A DNA stretch of 15,622 nt from Christensenella sp. UBA1431 (GTDB lineage: Bacteria; Bacillota; Clostridia; Christensenellales; UBA1431), in assembly GCA_002329665.1 (NCBI GenBank), contig DCTV01000072.1:74319-89940 (forward strand). Reading direction: 5' to 3'. The notes under the pieces were generated by a model, which ran no database searches, had not been told where the DNA came from, and was given only the letters and a program-made list of their open reading frames with translations. How positions within the stretch are numbered: the first letter of the stretch is position 1; each line of letters begins with the position of its first letter. The position numbers and the translations under genes are program-made. Shown one piece after another: positions 1 to 6,635 of this stretch.

Positions 1-70
1 GCTGCAACGGATTCTCACCGTTTTTCCTATTATCCTGCGCCTTGGCAGGCACCCGTATCGCTGTATTCTG
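1..70 (-). ncRNA. Cobalamin riboswitch, 5' half (cut by window edge)
   Basis: Read on the minus strand, this stretch has the 5' half of a B12 aptamer: GGGTGCC, a GCAGG-containing helix, AGGATAATAGGAAAAAC, then GGTGAGAATCCG and GCAGC. The same blocks occur in the complete riboswitch at 3042-3206. The 3' half (CCGCTACTGT core and B12 box) would lie to the left of the window, so the regulated gene is not visible. It probably acts on a second corrinoid-responsive unit, either transport or B12 biosynthesis. The aptamer begins about 90 bases after the btuD-like stop codon. The 5' boundary is approximate. Confidence 0.85.
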
Positions 71-78
71 TTTTCCGC

Positions 79-107
79 ATCTTACCATACAGCGATCCTG
101 TGCGGAA
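79..107 (-). promoter_or_regulatory. Predicted promoter of the left-edge riboswitch unit
   Basis: On the minus strand an extended -10, TGGTAAGAT (TAAGAT at 84-79), lies 17 bases after TTCCGC (107-102). It would start transcription just before the truncated riboswitch. The -35 match is weak, but the same architecture (TTTCGC, 17 bases, TGATAAGAT) precedes the other riboswitch. An 8-base inverted repeat, TTTCCGCA (72-79) and TGCGGAAA (101-108), brackets the -10. Confidence 0.45.
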
Positions 108-156
108 AGATACATTTTTGTTCACGCCTGAAAATTTTTTTCTCCTGCTTGTCGGG

Positions 157-975
157 TCATCCCCGCGCCGCCTCGCGGATCTCCACTCCGTTCGCCGCCG
201 CGCCGTAACGGGGGAAAAGGCAGGGTTCCCCGGTCTGAGGATGCGGGATCTTTATAAGGCGGACGCCGTATACCTCGTCCACCACTTCTCCCCTCAGTTG
301 GGACGGGAACCCAAACGCGCGCAGACGGCCGCCGTCGAGCAGGGCGATGTTGTCGCAGTAGTGAAGCGCGAGGTTGAGGTCGTGCAGTACGCACACGATC
401 GTCATGCCGGTTCGAACCGCCGACGCGCGCATGAATTCCATGACCTCGAGCTGATAGCGGATATCCAGGCCGGTTATCGGCTCATCCAGCAGCAGCACGG
501 GCGTTTGCTGGGCGAAGGCCCGCGCGACCACAACCCGCTGCCATTCGCCGCCGCTGAGCCGGGTAACGGGGCGGTCGGCCAAATGGGTGATGCCGCTGTG
601 CGCCATGGATGCGCGCGCGATAGCCAGATCCTTATCGGATTCCCCCTGAAAGCGGCTCAGCCAGGGATGGCGTCCCATCAGCACCACGTCCAGCACGGTG
701 AAATCGAAGTCCAGCCGCGAATTCTGCGGCACGAGCGCCACCAGCCGCGCCAGCTCCCTGGTCGAATAACTGCGTACGTCCTTTCCGTTTATCATGACGT
801 TTCCCGATTTCGGGGCCAGCAACGCGTTGATCAGCCGAAGCAGCGTCGATTTCCCCGAACCGTTGGGCCCGATAATCCCGGTAACGGTGCCTTTTTGCAT
901 GGACAGGGTAACATCGAAGAGGACGTCCCTTCCGTTATAGGCAAAGCTCAGTCCATTGATCTTAATCAGCGCCAT
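157..975 (-). CDS. btuD: ABC transporter ATPase, corrinoid uptake (BtuD/FepC type)
   Basis: This 272-residue cytoplasmic ATPase is the nucleotide-binding subunit of a type II importer. Visible motifs in order are Walker A GPNGSGKS at 36-43, Q-loop Gln84, signature LSGGEWQ at 140-146, Walker B LLLDEP at 161-166 and H-loop His198 in VLHDLN. The length fits the siderophore/heme/B12 importer ATPases. The ATG start is preceded by AAGGAGAG at good spacing. It is the last gene of the operon, 30 bases after the permease stop. Sequence alone cannot separate heme, siderophore and corrinoid ATPases; the B12 riboswitch ahead of the operon makes corrinoid the best substrate call. No convincing terminator follows, so transcripts may run into the next riboswitch. 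Confidence 0.88.
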   Translation of the reverse strand: MALIKINGLSFAYNGRDVLFDVTLSMQKGTVTGIIGPNGSGKSTLLRLINALLAPKSGNVMINGKDVRSYSTRELARLVALVPQNSRLDFDFTVLDVVLMGRHPWLSRFQGESDKDLAIARASMAHSGITHLADRPVTRLSGGEWQRVVVARAFAQQTPVLLLDEPITGLDIRYQLEVMEFMRASAVRTGMTIVCVLHDLNLALHYCDNIALLDGGRLRAFGFPSQLRGEVVDEVYGVRLIKIPHPQTGEPCLFPRYGAAANGVEIREAARG

Positions 976-1005
976 GATTCTCTCCTTTTTCCGATCTGTC
1001 TACGG

Positions 1006-2037
1006 TCATACGCTGCTCCTTCGCAGAAGGTAGATGAAGAAGGGGCCTCCGAGCATGGCGGTCAGTATGCCGACCGGCAGTTCCAGGGGCGCGATGATGA
1101 TGCGCGAAACCAGGTCTATCGCCAGCAGATACAGGCCGCCGCCGATGAAAGAAAACGGCAGCAGGACACGGTGGTCCGGTCCGATGACAAGGCGCATGGC
1201 GTGCGGCACCATCAGGCCCACGAAGCCGATTATCCCGCACGCCGACACCGCGGCTGCGACGGCCAGCGAGGACGAGGCGATGAGGGTTTTGCGCACGCGG
1301 GGCACATGCACGCCCAGGCTCTGCGCTTCCTCGTCCCCCATGAGCATCGCATTGAGGTCGCGCGTATAAAACATACAGACGCCGCATCCTATTATTACAA
1401 GCGGGATGCACCACACGGCCTTATGCCAGGACGCGTTACCGAAACTCCCCATCGTCCAGGAGATGATCCCCTCCAGCTTATCGTGGTTCATAGCCAGCAG
1501 GCCGTTCATGACCGCTGCCAAAAAGGAGCTGAGCGCGGTCCCGGCCAGCAGGAGGGACAGCATGCTCATGCGTCCTCTCACGCGGGACAACTGGTAGACC
1601 AGCAAAACCGTGACCAGGCTGAACCCGAAGGCAAAGACCGTGATGCTGCCCAGCCCCAGCAAGCTCGCGCCGCCGAAGACCAATGTCGCGACCGTTGCGC
1701 CCAGCCCCGCGCCCGACGATACGCCGAGGATACCGGGGTCCGCCATGGGGTTTTTGAAAACGCCCTGCATGCATGCGCCCGAAACGGCCAGCGCCGCGCC
1801 GACGAAGAAGGCCAGCAGCACCCGGGGCAGGCGGACCATCGTAATGATGTTGTACGCCATGGTATCGCTGCTCGCGCGCCCGGTAATCATGTCGGCGAAC
1901 ACGGATACCGTGCGCTCGACGGATATCCCCGCGCTGCCCATCATGCAGGACAGGATCAGCAGCACGACGCTGAGGACTGCGATGACGGATACGGTGACGA
2001 TGATCCGGCGCCTGCGGAGCGCAAACGTTTTTGCCAA
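1006..2037 (-). CDS. btuC: FecCD/BtuC-family permease, corrinoid uptake
   Basis: This 343-residue integral membrane protein consists mostly of hydrophobic helices. An N-terminal anchor after the basic RRRR stretch is followed by the family blocks VRLPRVLLAFFVGAALAVSGA and NPMADPGILGVSSGAGLGA, and later by GFVGLMVPHAMR and LELPVGILTAMLGGPFF. These are hallmarks of FecCD/BtuC permeases, which form the translocation channel as a dimer. The start is a TTG codon at 2037, preceded by AAGGGGGA about nine bases upstream; the first in-frame ATG would remove part of the first helix. It lies 37 bases after the binding protein and 30 before the ATPase, in one operon. The corrinoid assignment rests on the riboswitch. 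Confidence 0.88.
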   Translation of the reverse strand: MAKTFALRRRRIIVTVSVIAVLSVVLLILSCMMGSAGISVERTVSVFADMITGRASSDTMAYNIITMVRLPRVLLAFFVGAALAVSGACMQGVFKNPMADPGILGVSSGAGLGATVATLVFGGASLLGLGSITVFAFGFSLVTVLLVYQLSRVRGRMSMLSLLLAGTALSSFLAAVMNGLLAMNHDKLEGIISWTMGSFGNASWHKAVWCIPLVIIGCGVCMFYTRDLNAMLMGDEEAQSLGVHVPRVRKTLIASSSLAVAAAVSACGIIGFVGLMVPHAMRLVIGPDHRVLLPFSFIGGGLYLLAIDLVSRIIIAPLELPVGILTAMLGGPFFIYLLRRSSV

Positions 2038-2074
2038 GCCGGTGTTCCCCCTTCAGTCAGACAGGCAGGCCCTT

Positions 2075-2935
2075 TTACTCGGCGGGATGCAGGAGCTTTG
2101 CCATACGCACCAGCGCATCGACGATACGTGGGGCGGCACGGCTGGATGTGTCATAGTCGATGGCGTACACCCTGTCCTCCCGCACGGCGCGCAGCCCCTG
2201 GTAATTGGGCGACGCCTTGAAGTTCACGGCATCCTCCTTTGGGCCCGAGATCAGGATCACGTCGGGGTCGTCGGCAAAAATCTGTTCGCGCGTATAACTC
2301 GGCCAGGGGACCGAGATGTCCTTCGTAACGCAATCGGCGTGCGCCATTTCGAGCATGTCGGTAATGAAGGACCCCTGCCCGACGGTGTAATCCCCCTGAT
2401 CCCCGAAGCTTACGGCATAATACACCTTCGGGGTTTTGCCGTCGGCGGCTGCGATGGTTTCGGCCTCGGCTTCCTTTTCCCGCATGTCGGAAATCACCTG
2501 CGTCGCGTCCGCGCCGATGGTCCTGGCCGTCAGCTCGATGGCGTCATAGATCCCTTCGTAAGAGGTCGCCTCGTTTACCACGACGTTCGCTCCCATGTCC
2601 TGGAGCTGCTTTACGGCATCCTCCTGTATCCCTTTGCCGGCGAATATAACGTCCGGTTCCAGCGCCTGGATGGCCTCCAGGTTCGGGCCGCTGAAATCGC
2701 CCACCTTGGGCAGGTCATTGGCCCCGGCGGGATAATTGCTGTATAAATCGACGCCGACCACCTTATCGCCCATGCCGAGCGCGTATACGATCTCGGTGGC
2801 GGCGGGGTGCAGGCAGACGATGCGCTCCACCTCTCCCCCGGCAACCGCCTCATCCTGATCCGGCGCCGCTTGCGAACATCCCATAAAAACCAGCGACAAC
2901 AGCACAAGCCCCATCAGGCATGCGATCCGTTTCAT
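2075..2935 (-). CDS. btuF: Corrinoid-binding lipoprotein of ABC importer (BtuF type)
   Basis: This 286-residue precursor starts at the ATG at 2935, preceded by GGGAGGGA. A reading frame open further upstream would run through the riboswitch terminator hairpin and is not used. Residues 1-20 are a lipoprotein signal peptide with lipobox VFMGC, so the mature protein should be anchored at Cys20 on the outer face of the membrane. The rest is a class III periplasmic-binding fold: ERIVCLHPAATEIVYALGMGDKVVGVD, then YPAGANDLPKVGDFSGPNLEAI, with a C-terminal lobe containing DPDVILISGP. This organisation is typical of vitamin B12, heme and siderophore binding proteins. Riboswitch control points to a corrinoid ligand. 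Confidence 0.88.
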   Translation of the reverse strand: MKRIACLMGLVLLSLVFMGCSQAAPDQDEAVAGGEVERIVCLHPAATEIVYALGMGDKVVGVDLYSNYPAGANDLPKVGDFSGPNLEAIQALEPDVIFAGKGIQEDAVKQLQDMGANVVVNEATSYEGIYDAIELTARTIGADATQVISDMREKEAEAETIAAADGKTPKVYYAVSFGDQGDYTVGQGSFITDMLEMAHADCVTKDISVPWPSYTREQIFADDPDVILISGPKEDAVNFKASPNYQGLRAVREDRVYAIDYDTSSRAAPRIVDALVRMAKLLHPAE

Positions 2936-2955
2936 AAATATCCCTCCCAATACAG

Positions 2956-2988
2956 AAAAATCCCTTTCGCATCGTACGTGCAAAAGGG
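2956..2988 (-). terminator. Riboswitch terminator hairpin (expression platform)
   Basis: On the minus strand, CCCTTTTGCA (2988-2979) pairs with TGCGAAAGGG (2971-2962): a 10-bp stem with one G-T wobble and a 7-base loop. ATTTTT follows immediately. The hairpin lies between the B12 aptamer and the btuF-like start codon, so it can serve as the intrinsic terminator stabilised when corrinoid is bound. The antiterminator strand was not resolved. Confidence 0.75.
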
Positions 2989-3041
2989 TAAACGGCCAGT
3001 TTCTCATACTATCCCCACCCTCCGCGGGTCGTACATTTTAT

Positions 3042-3206
3042 TGCGAACGGGGCAGGCTTCCTGGCTCGGCTTCATCCTCGCCGGAGACCTTCCCATCCAT
3101 GAGGACAGTGGTTCGCGCTCCGGTCTGTCAGCCATACAGTAGCGGGGGCTGCAACGTTTTTACGTTTTTCCTATTATCCTGCTTAAAGCAGGCACCCTTG
3201 TTCGCG
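3042..3206 (-). ncRNA. Cobalamin (B12) riboswitch
   Basis: On the minus strand all main aptamer blocks are present: a P1 helix formed by GTTCGC (3200-3205) and GCGAAC (3043-3048), GGGTGCC, AGGATAATAGGAAAAAC, the GCAGCCCCCGCTACTGT core, CCACTGTCCTC followed by GGGAAGG, and a B12 box AGCCAGGAAGCCTGCC (3066-3051). It precedes the btuF-like gene and is followed by a terminator hairpin at 2956-2988. Corrinoid binding is therefore expected to switch off transcription of the uptake operon. Confidence 0.96.
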
Positions 3207-3223
3207 TATTTAGTTGTTGATTT

Positions 3224-3252
3224 ATCTTATCACACAATCATTTCATGCGAAA
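3224..3252 (-). promoter_or_regulatory. Predicted promoter of the corrinoid uptake operon
   Basis: On the minus strand an extended -10, TGATAAGAT (TAAGAT at 3229-3224), lies 17 bases after TTTCGC (3252-3247), which is a poor -35 match. Initiation would fall some 10 bases before the riboswitch P1 helix. The same layout is seen at 79-107. Confidence 0.5.
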
Positions 3253-3281
3253 GATATTAATTTGTCGTGCGCTGAAAGATT

Positions 3282-3710
3282 TCAGCCGTGTCCCAGCGCC
3301 GCGCGCAATTCCTCGAGGCCTTCGCCGGTGAAGGCGCTGACACAGTAGAATTCATCGACCCCGGCCATCATCAGCATCCTGCGCGCATATTCCACGTCGG
3401 CTTCCGGGTGGTCCACCTTGGTGATGATCCCAATGACGGGAATGGGAAAAAAATAGCGGAATCCGTTGATAAACACCGGCTGCGTATCGGTCGAACAGTG
3501 CACGAACGCGACGATGTCCGCCTCCGTGCCCGTCACCTGCAGGTGCCCGCGCATCCAGCGGTTCTCGCTGTACTCTCCGGGCGTGTCGATGTATTTGTCC
3601 AGGTATTCCACGGCCTGCGTCTTTCTGTAGTCGAGCGCCATACCCTCGAGCGCCTGTATCAGCGTGGTCTTCCCTGCGCCCGTGCGGCCGATGAGCATCA
3701 CGCGTGCCAT
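3282..3710 (-). CDS. eutP: EutP/PduV-type small GTPase of a microcompartment system
   Basis: This 142-residue P-loop protein has Walker A GRTGAGKT at 8-15, a G3-like DTPGE at 42-46, a G4-like TKVD at 97-100 and a G5-like VSA at 124-126. The length and the DTPGEY(S)EN segment match EutP/PduV. These proteins are encoded in ethanolamine and propanediol microcompartment operons; PduV has been linked to microcompartment positioning and EutP has been proposed as an acetate kinase, so the role is not settled. The start at 3710 is 6 bases after the eutS stop with no good ribosome binding site, which suggests translational coupling. It is the last gene of the three-gene operon. Confidence 0.9.
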   Translation of the reverse strand: MARVMLIGRTGAGKTTLIQALEGMALDYRKTQAVEYLDKYIDTPGEYSENRWMRGHLQVTGTEADIVAFVHCSTDTQPVFINGFRYFFPIPVIGIITKVDHPEADVEYARRMLMMAGVDEFYCVSAFTGEGLEELRAALGHG

Positions 3711-3716
3711 CCAGGA

Positions 3717-4088
3717 CTACGACCGGGTGATGTCGGTCGGCGCAAAATCGAGTATTTCCTGCAGCGTGCTGATGACGGCGTTGAGCGCGGCTTCAACGCC
3801 GGCCACATTGCCCGTGATGACCACCGATCCGTTGAAGCGGTCGAGGAAACCAAGCTCGACGTCCGCAGCCTTGGCCGCGGTGTCGGCGGCGATGATCGCC
3901 CCCTCCGACGGGGTTATGGTCATGATGCCGATAGCGTCCTTGCCGTCGGCGCCAAGGCCCAGCTTCTTGAATATCGACGCCTTAGGATTGGAGATAAGAT
4001 GCGCCAGCGTGATCTGCTTCCCCGGCACAAACTCCTGTATAAACCGAGGTTTTTCGGCGGTCGTGAGCCGGTTGCTTTCCCCAGCCAT
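3717..4088 (-). CDS. eutS: Bacterial microcompartment shell protein EutS/PduU type
   Basis: This 123-residue protein belongs to the circularly permuted single-BMC-domain group that forms hexameric shell tiles. Recognisable EutS blocks are [17 protein letters not shown] (16-32), [20 protein letters not shown] (52-71), [21 protein letters not shown] (73-93) and VEAALNAV (98-105), with the usual C-terminal end near PTDITRS. The ATG at 4088 is chosen because AAGGTGAT sits at proper spacing; GTG and ATG codons a few bases upstream overlap the kinase stop. It is translated with the preceding kinase gene and followed by eutP after 6 bases. Other shell genes (pentamer, trimer, main hexamer) are absent here, so it must contribute to a shell encoded elsewhere. 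Confidence 0.92.
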   Translation of the reverse strand: MAGESNRLTTAEKPRFIQEFVPGKQITLAHLISNPKASIFKKLGLGADGKDAIGIMTITPSEGAIIAADTAAKAADVELGFLDRFNGSVVITGNVAGVEAALNAVISTLQEILDFAPTDITRS

Positions 4089-4096
4089 TAAAATCA

Positions 4097-5356
4097 TCAC
4101 CTTTTTGCAGTTTTTGTCGCTTTCATGAAATACCCGGCGGTTTTGGAAATGATATCTATCATGTCCCCTATCCCGCCGATCCTGTCGTGATTCTCCAGTA
4201 TGTTGACCGATATGAGCGCGGAGAGCATCTTGGCCCTGACGCGCAGGCCCGGATCCCTTATCACGTCAAAATCGGGATAGCCGCACATGCCGGTCGTCCG
4301 GGTAAAATTGGAACAGGCGGCGAAAGCAGCCATTTCGTAACAGAAATGCGAAAGCTTCTCGTCCAGATATCCCGGAAGGTCGCGATACAGCGGTTTTGCG
4401 TAGCGCATGAAGAGGTCGCGGTAACTGTTACAGTAGCAGGCATAGATATCGTGCAGCTTGGTCAGAAGATACACGCGGAAGCGCCCGCATTCCTCTTCGG
4501 AAAATTCGCGACGGAAATGGAAGGCGGCGTATTCCGAGATGCAGTTCGCGGTCAGATACCCCATATCATGCGCCTCGGGGCCCATGAAGGTATACTCCAT
4601 GTCGATGACCTTCATATTCTCCTGATCCAGGAAAATATTGGACGTGTGCAGATCGCCGTGTATGAGGCATTCCGTCTTGCGCATGAAAATATTGCGCATG
4701 CGGACCATCTCCTGCCGCAGCCTTACGCGCTTCCAGAAATGAGGCCCTATGAGGAACTCGCGCGGATCGGGGTCTTCAAGCCCTCTTGCGCGATCGGGAT
4801 CGGGCGGCAGGAATATGAAAGCCTCCATGATCTCTCGCATTTCGGGATTGATGAACTTTGCCTGCAGCCCCCTGAATACCCTGTCCGGAAGATACTCGAG
4901 CGACGTGAAAAAGTTGCAGGATGCGAAGTATTCGCCGATCTGCCTCGGGAAATTCGGGAATATCTTCATGCTGTTGAGTTCGAAACGCATGATATGCATC
5001 CCCGAAAGGTCTTCCATGACGAAAATATTGTTGTCGACATCGCAATAATAGACCTCGGGAATATACTGCGGGCATATCGCGCTGCGTATGCGCAGGATGT
5101 CGACCTCCAGGCGGTTGCGCTCCACGGTCAGCCTGTTGCCCTCCTCGCCCCACATTTTGAAGTATTCCCGGGCCTGTTTCACCACACAGGAGCGCTCTTG
5201 GTCCCAGACGCGGAACAGGAAGTTGACGTATCCGTCTCCGTCCGTGCCTCCCTCTCCGACCTCGTGTACGCGCAAAACGGCGTCTTCGGGGAAGAGGGAC
5301 GTGTGCTCCCTCACATAAGCGGCAACATTCTCTTTTGTCAGGATCAAAGCGGACAT
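4097..5356 (-). CDS. Methylthioribose kinase-like phosphotransferase
   Basis: This 419-residue cytoplasmic kinase of the APH/choline kinase fold resembles S-methyl-5-thioribose kinase (MtnK) along its whole length. Features are a nucleotide-loop region around 28-60 ending in [14 protein letters not shown] (114-122), the catalytic [10 protein letters not shown] (233-242), the DXE metal motif DME (252-254) followed by [12 protein letters not shown], and the C-terminal [13 protein letters not shown] (352-364). MtnK phosphorylates methylthioribose in methionine salvage, and relatives act on 5-deoxyribose. As I recall, MtnK has two adjacent arginines contacting the sugar near residue 340; the matching segment here (NFTRTTG) has only one, so the substrate may differ. 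Its TGA stop nearly abuts the eutS start, tying the kinase to a microcompartment. Ethanolamine or another small sugar are alternative substrates. Confidence 0.75.
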   Translation of the reverse strand: MSALILTKENVAAYVREHTSLFPEDAVLRVHEVGEGGTDGDGYVNFLFRVWDQERSCVVKQAREYFKMWGEEGNRLTVERNRLEVDILRIRSAICPQYIPEVYYCDVDNNIFVMEDLSGMHIMRFELNSMKIFPNFPRQIGEYFASCNFFTSLEYLPDRVFRGLQAKFINPEMREIMEAFIFLPPDPDRARGLEDPDPREFLIGPHFWKRVRLRQEMVRMRNIFMRKTECLIHGDLHTSNIFLDQENMKVIDMEYTFMGPEAHDMGYLTANCISEYAAFHFRREFSEEECGRFRVYLLTKLHDIYACYCNSYRDLFMRYAKPLYRDLPGYLDEKLSHFCYEMAAFAACSNFTRTTGMCGYPDFDVIRDPGLRVRAKMLSALISVNILENHDRIGGIGDMIDIISKTAGYFMKATKTAKR

Positions 5357-5386
5357 GAAACGGCATCCTTTTCACATATTACGTGT

Positions 5387-5426
5387 ATTGTATACTGACC
5401 GCGCCGCGCAAACAATGTATATTGTT
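5387..5426 (-). promoter_or_regulatory. Predicted promoter and palindrome upstream of the kinase-eutS-eutP operon
   Basis: On the minus strand TTGTTT (5415-5410) and TACAAT (5392-5387) are separated by 17 bases, a fair sigma-A promoter about 30 bases ahead of the kinase ATG. An inverted repeat AACAAT-N4-ATTGTT (5411-5426) overlaps the -35 element, a position suited to a repressor operator. A second inverted repeat, ATGTATA (5415-5421) and TATACAT (5437-5443), shares part of it. The bound protein is unknown. Confidence 0.45.
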
Positions 5427-5534
5427 GTCCGCAAACTATACATAACGATGCGTCCGGGAATGCCGGCCGGCATTGGAGGGGGTCGGGGCGGTACGGGCAG
5501 ACCGTTTTCTATACGCACAGGGAAAGATTATACA

Positions 5535-5562
5535 TTTACAGCATTGGGGGTTCTGATATAAT
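5535..5562 (+). promoter_or_regulatory. Predicted sigma-A promoter of the CoA-transferase operon
   Basis: TTTACA (5535-5540) and a perfect TATAAT (5557-5562) are 16 bases apart, and a TG dinucleotide one base ahead of the -10 gives an extended -10 (TGATATAAT). The start codon of the first gene is about 43 bases downstream. A TATACA element (5529-5534), repeating a motif seen in the divergent half, lies next to the -35. Confidence 0.75.
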
Positions 5563-5605
5563 CAGGAACCAATTATATGCCGAATCCGCATGGGAAGGTG
5601 GTCAA

Positions 5606-6616
5606 ATGTACTGGACCGGTCTTTCGCCGGACGAAGCCAGGGAATCGCTGGCCAACAAGGACAAATCGAAGAAAGACAAAAGGATGACGCTTTCTAAGGC
5701 GGTTCGCAGCTTCGTCAGCGACGGCGCAAACATCGGCATAGGAGGCTTCGTAAACAGCCGGCAGCCGCTTGCCCTGGTGCATGAGATCATCCGCCAGGGA
5801 AGAAAGGACCTTACCCTCTCCTTTCAGTCGGCAGGACTTGCGCCTGAACTGCTGGCCGGGGCCATGGCACTTTTCCCGGACCGCCTGCATATACGCCGCT
5901 TGGAATTTGCCTATTTCGCTCATGAATACGCGGGAATCTCCCCGATGTTCCGCTATCTGGCCGAAAACGGCATGGTAGCCGTCGAGGACTGGAGCAACTA
6001 CAACATGTCTGCCCGTTTCAAGGCAGGCGCTATGGGCCTGCCCTTCCTTCCTGTGCGGAGTCCGCTGGGCAGCGACATCATGAAAAGCAACCGCTCCAGG
6101 ACCATGGAATGCCCGTTCACTGGGCGGACCATCGGTCTTATTCCCGCTTCGCATCCCAACGTTGCCCTGATTCATGTGCAGGAAGCGGATATGTACGGGA
6201 ACTGCCGTATCAAGGGGCAAACCTTTACCTGTCCAGAGATTGCCATGGCCTCCCAGCATACCGTCATCACCTGCGAGAAGCTGGTGGAGCACGAGGTGGT
6301 CACCGCCGCCCCCGCCCGGACCAGCATCCCGTTTTTTGCCGTGGACGCCGTGGTGGAGGTGCCGTTTGGCGCTTTTCCCGCGATGTGCCACGACTGTTAC
6401 TATTTCGGGCAGGGGCACATCGCCATGCTGAGGCAGGCCGCCGAGGAATTCCGCAAAGGGAACAAAGCCGGACTCGAATCATACTACGATAAGTTCATTC
6501 TGAGCGCGAAGGACTTCGATGATTATATCGGCCGTATTCCCTATAAGGAATTGAACCTCGCCAGGCAGATGGAATCGCGCAGCCTGGAATTGCAGAAATT
6601 TGTCGAATCGTGTTGA
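5606..6616 (+). CDS. gctA: CoA-transferase subunit A, glutaconate CoA-transferase type
   Basis: This 336-residue protein is the alpha subunit of a class I CoA-transferase. It aligns by eye with glutaconate CoA-transferase subunit A through MTLSKAVRSFVSDGANIGIGGF, FKAGAMGLPFLPVRSPLGSD, the VALIHVQEADMYGNCRIKGQTF block and the PAMCHDCYYFG-like C-terminal region. The enzyme moves CoA between a short-chain or dicarboxylic acid and acetyl-CoA in fermentations. The ATG at 5606 has GGGAAGGTGG in front and gives about 25 charged residues not needed for the fold; the internal ATG at 5683 has a poorer ribosome site. The B subunit starts 20 bases after the stop. Glutaconate is the family label; the real substrate could be another acyl group. 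Confidence 0.82.
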   Translation: MYWTGLSPDEARESLANKDKSKKDKRMTLSKAVRSFVSDGANIGIGGFVNSRQPLALVHEIIRQGRKDLTLSFQSAGLAPELLAGAMALFPDRLHIRRLEFAYFAHEYAGISPMFRYLAENGMVAVEDWSNYNMSARFKAGAMGLPFLPVRSPLGSDIMKSNRSRTMECPFTGRTIGLIPASHPNVALIHVQEADMYGNCRIKGQTFTCPEIAMASQHTVITCEKLVEHEVVTAAPARTSIPFFAVDAVVEVPFGAFPAMCHDCYYFGQGHIAMLRQAAEEFRKGNKAGLESYYDKFILSAKDFDDYIGRIPYKELNLARQMESRSLELQKFVESC

Positions 6617-6635
6617 AGGAAGGACGATTAACGCT

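Noticed and set aside
100..2220. Very long plus-strand open frame (706 codons) over the ABC transporter genes
   Set aside because: Its protein is rich in His, Gln, Arg and Asp without any fold pattern. It is antisense to well-supported btuD and btuC genes and arises from their codon bias.
2936..3007. Upstream extension of the binding lipoprotein to 3007
   Set aside because: It would run through the riboswitch terminator hairpin and place extra residues ahead of a perfect lipoprotein signal. The ATG at 2935 has a good ribosome site.
3271..3286. Perfect palindrome GCTGAAA-GA-TTTCAGC at the eutP stop as a terminator
   Set aside because: The stem is short once a loop is allowed, it overlaps the stop codon, and no T tract follows on the minus strand.
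4187..5398. Plus-strand frame of 403 codons opposite the kinase gene
   Set aside because: It mirrors the kinase codons, has no ribosome site, and its product has no recognisable motif. The kinase on the minus strand has catalytic motifs.
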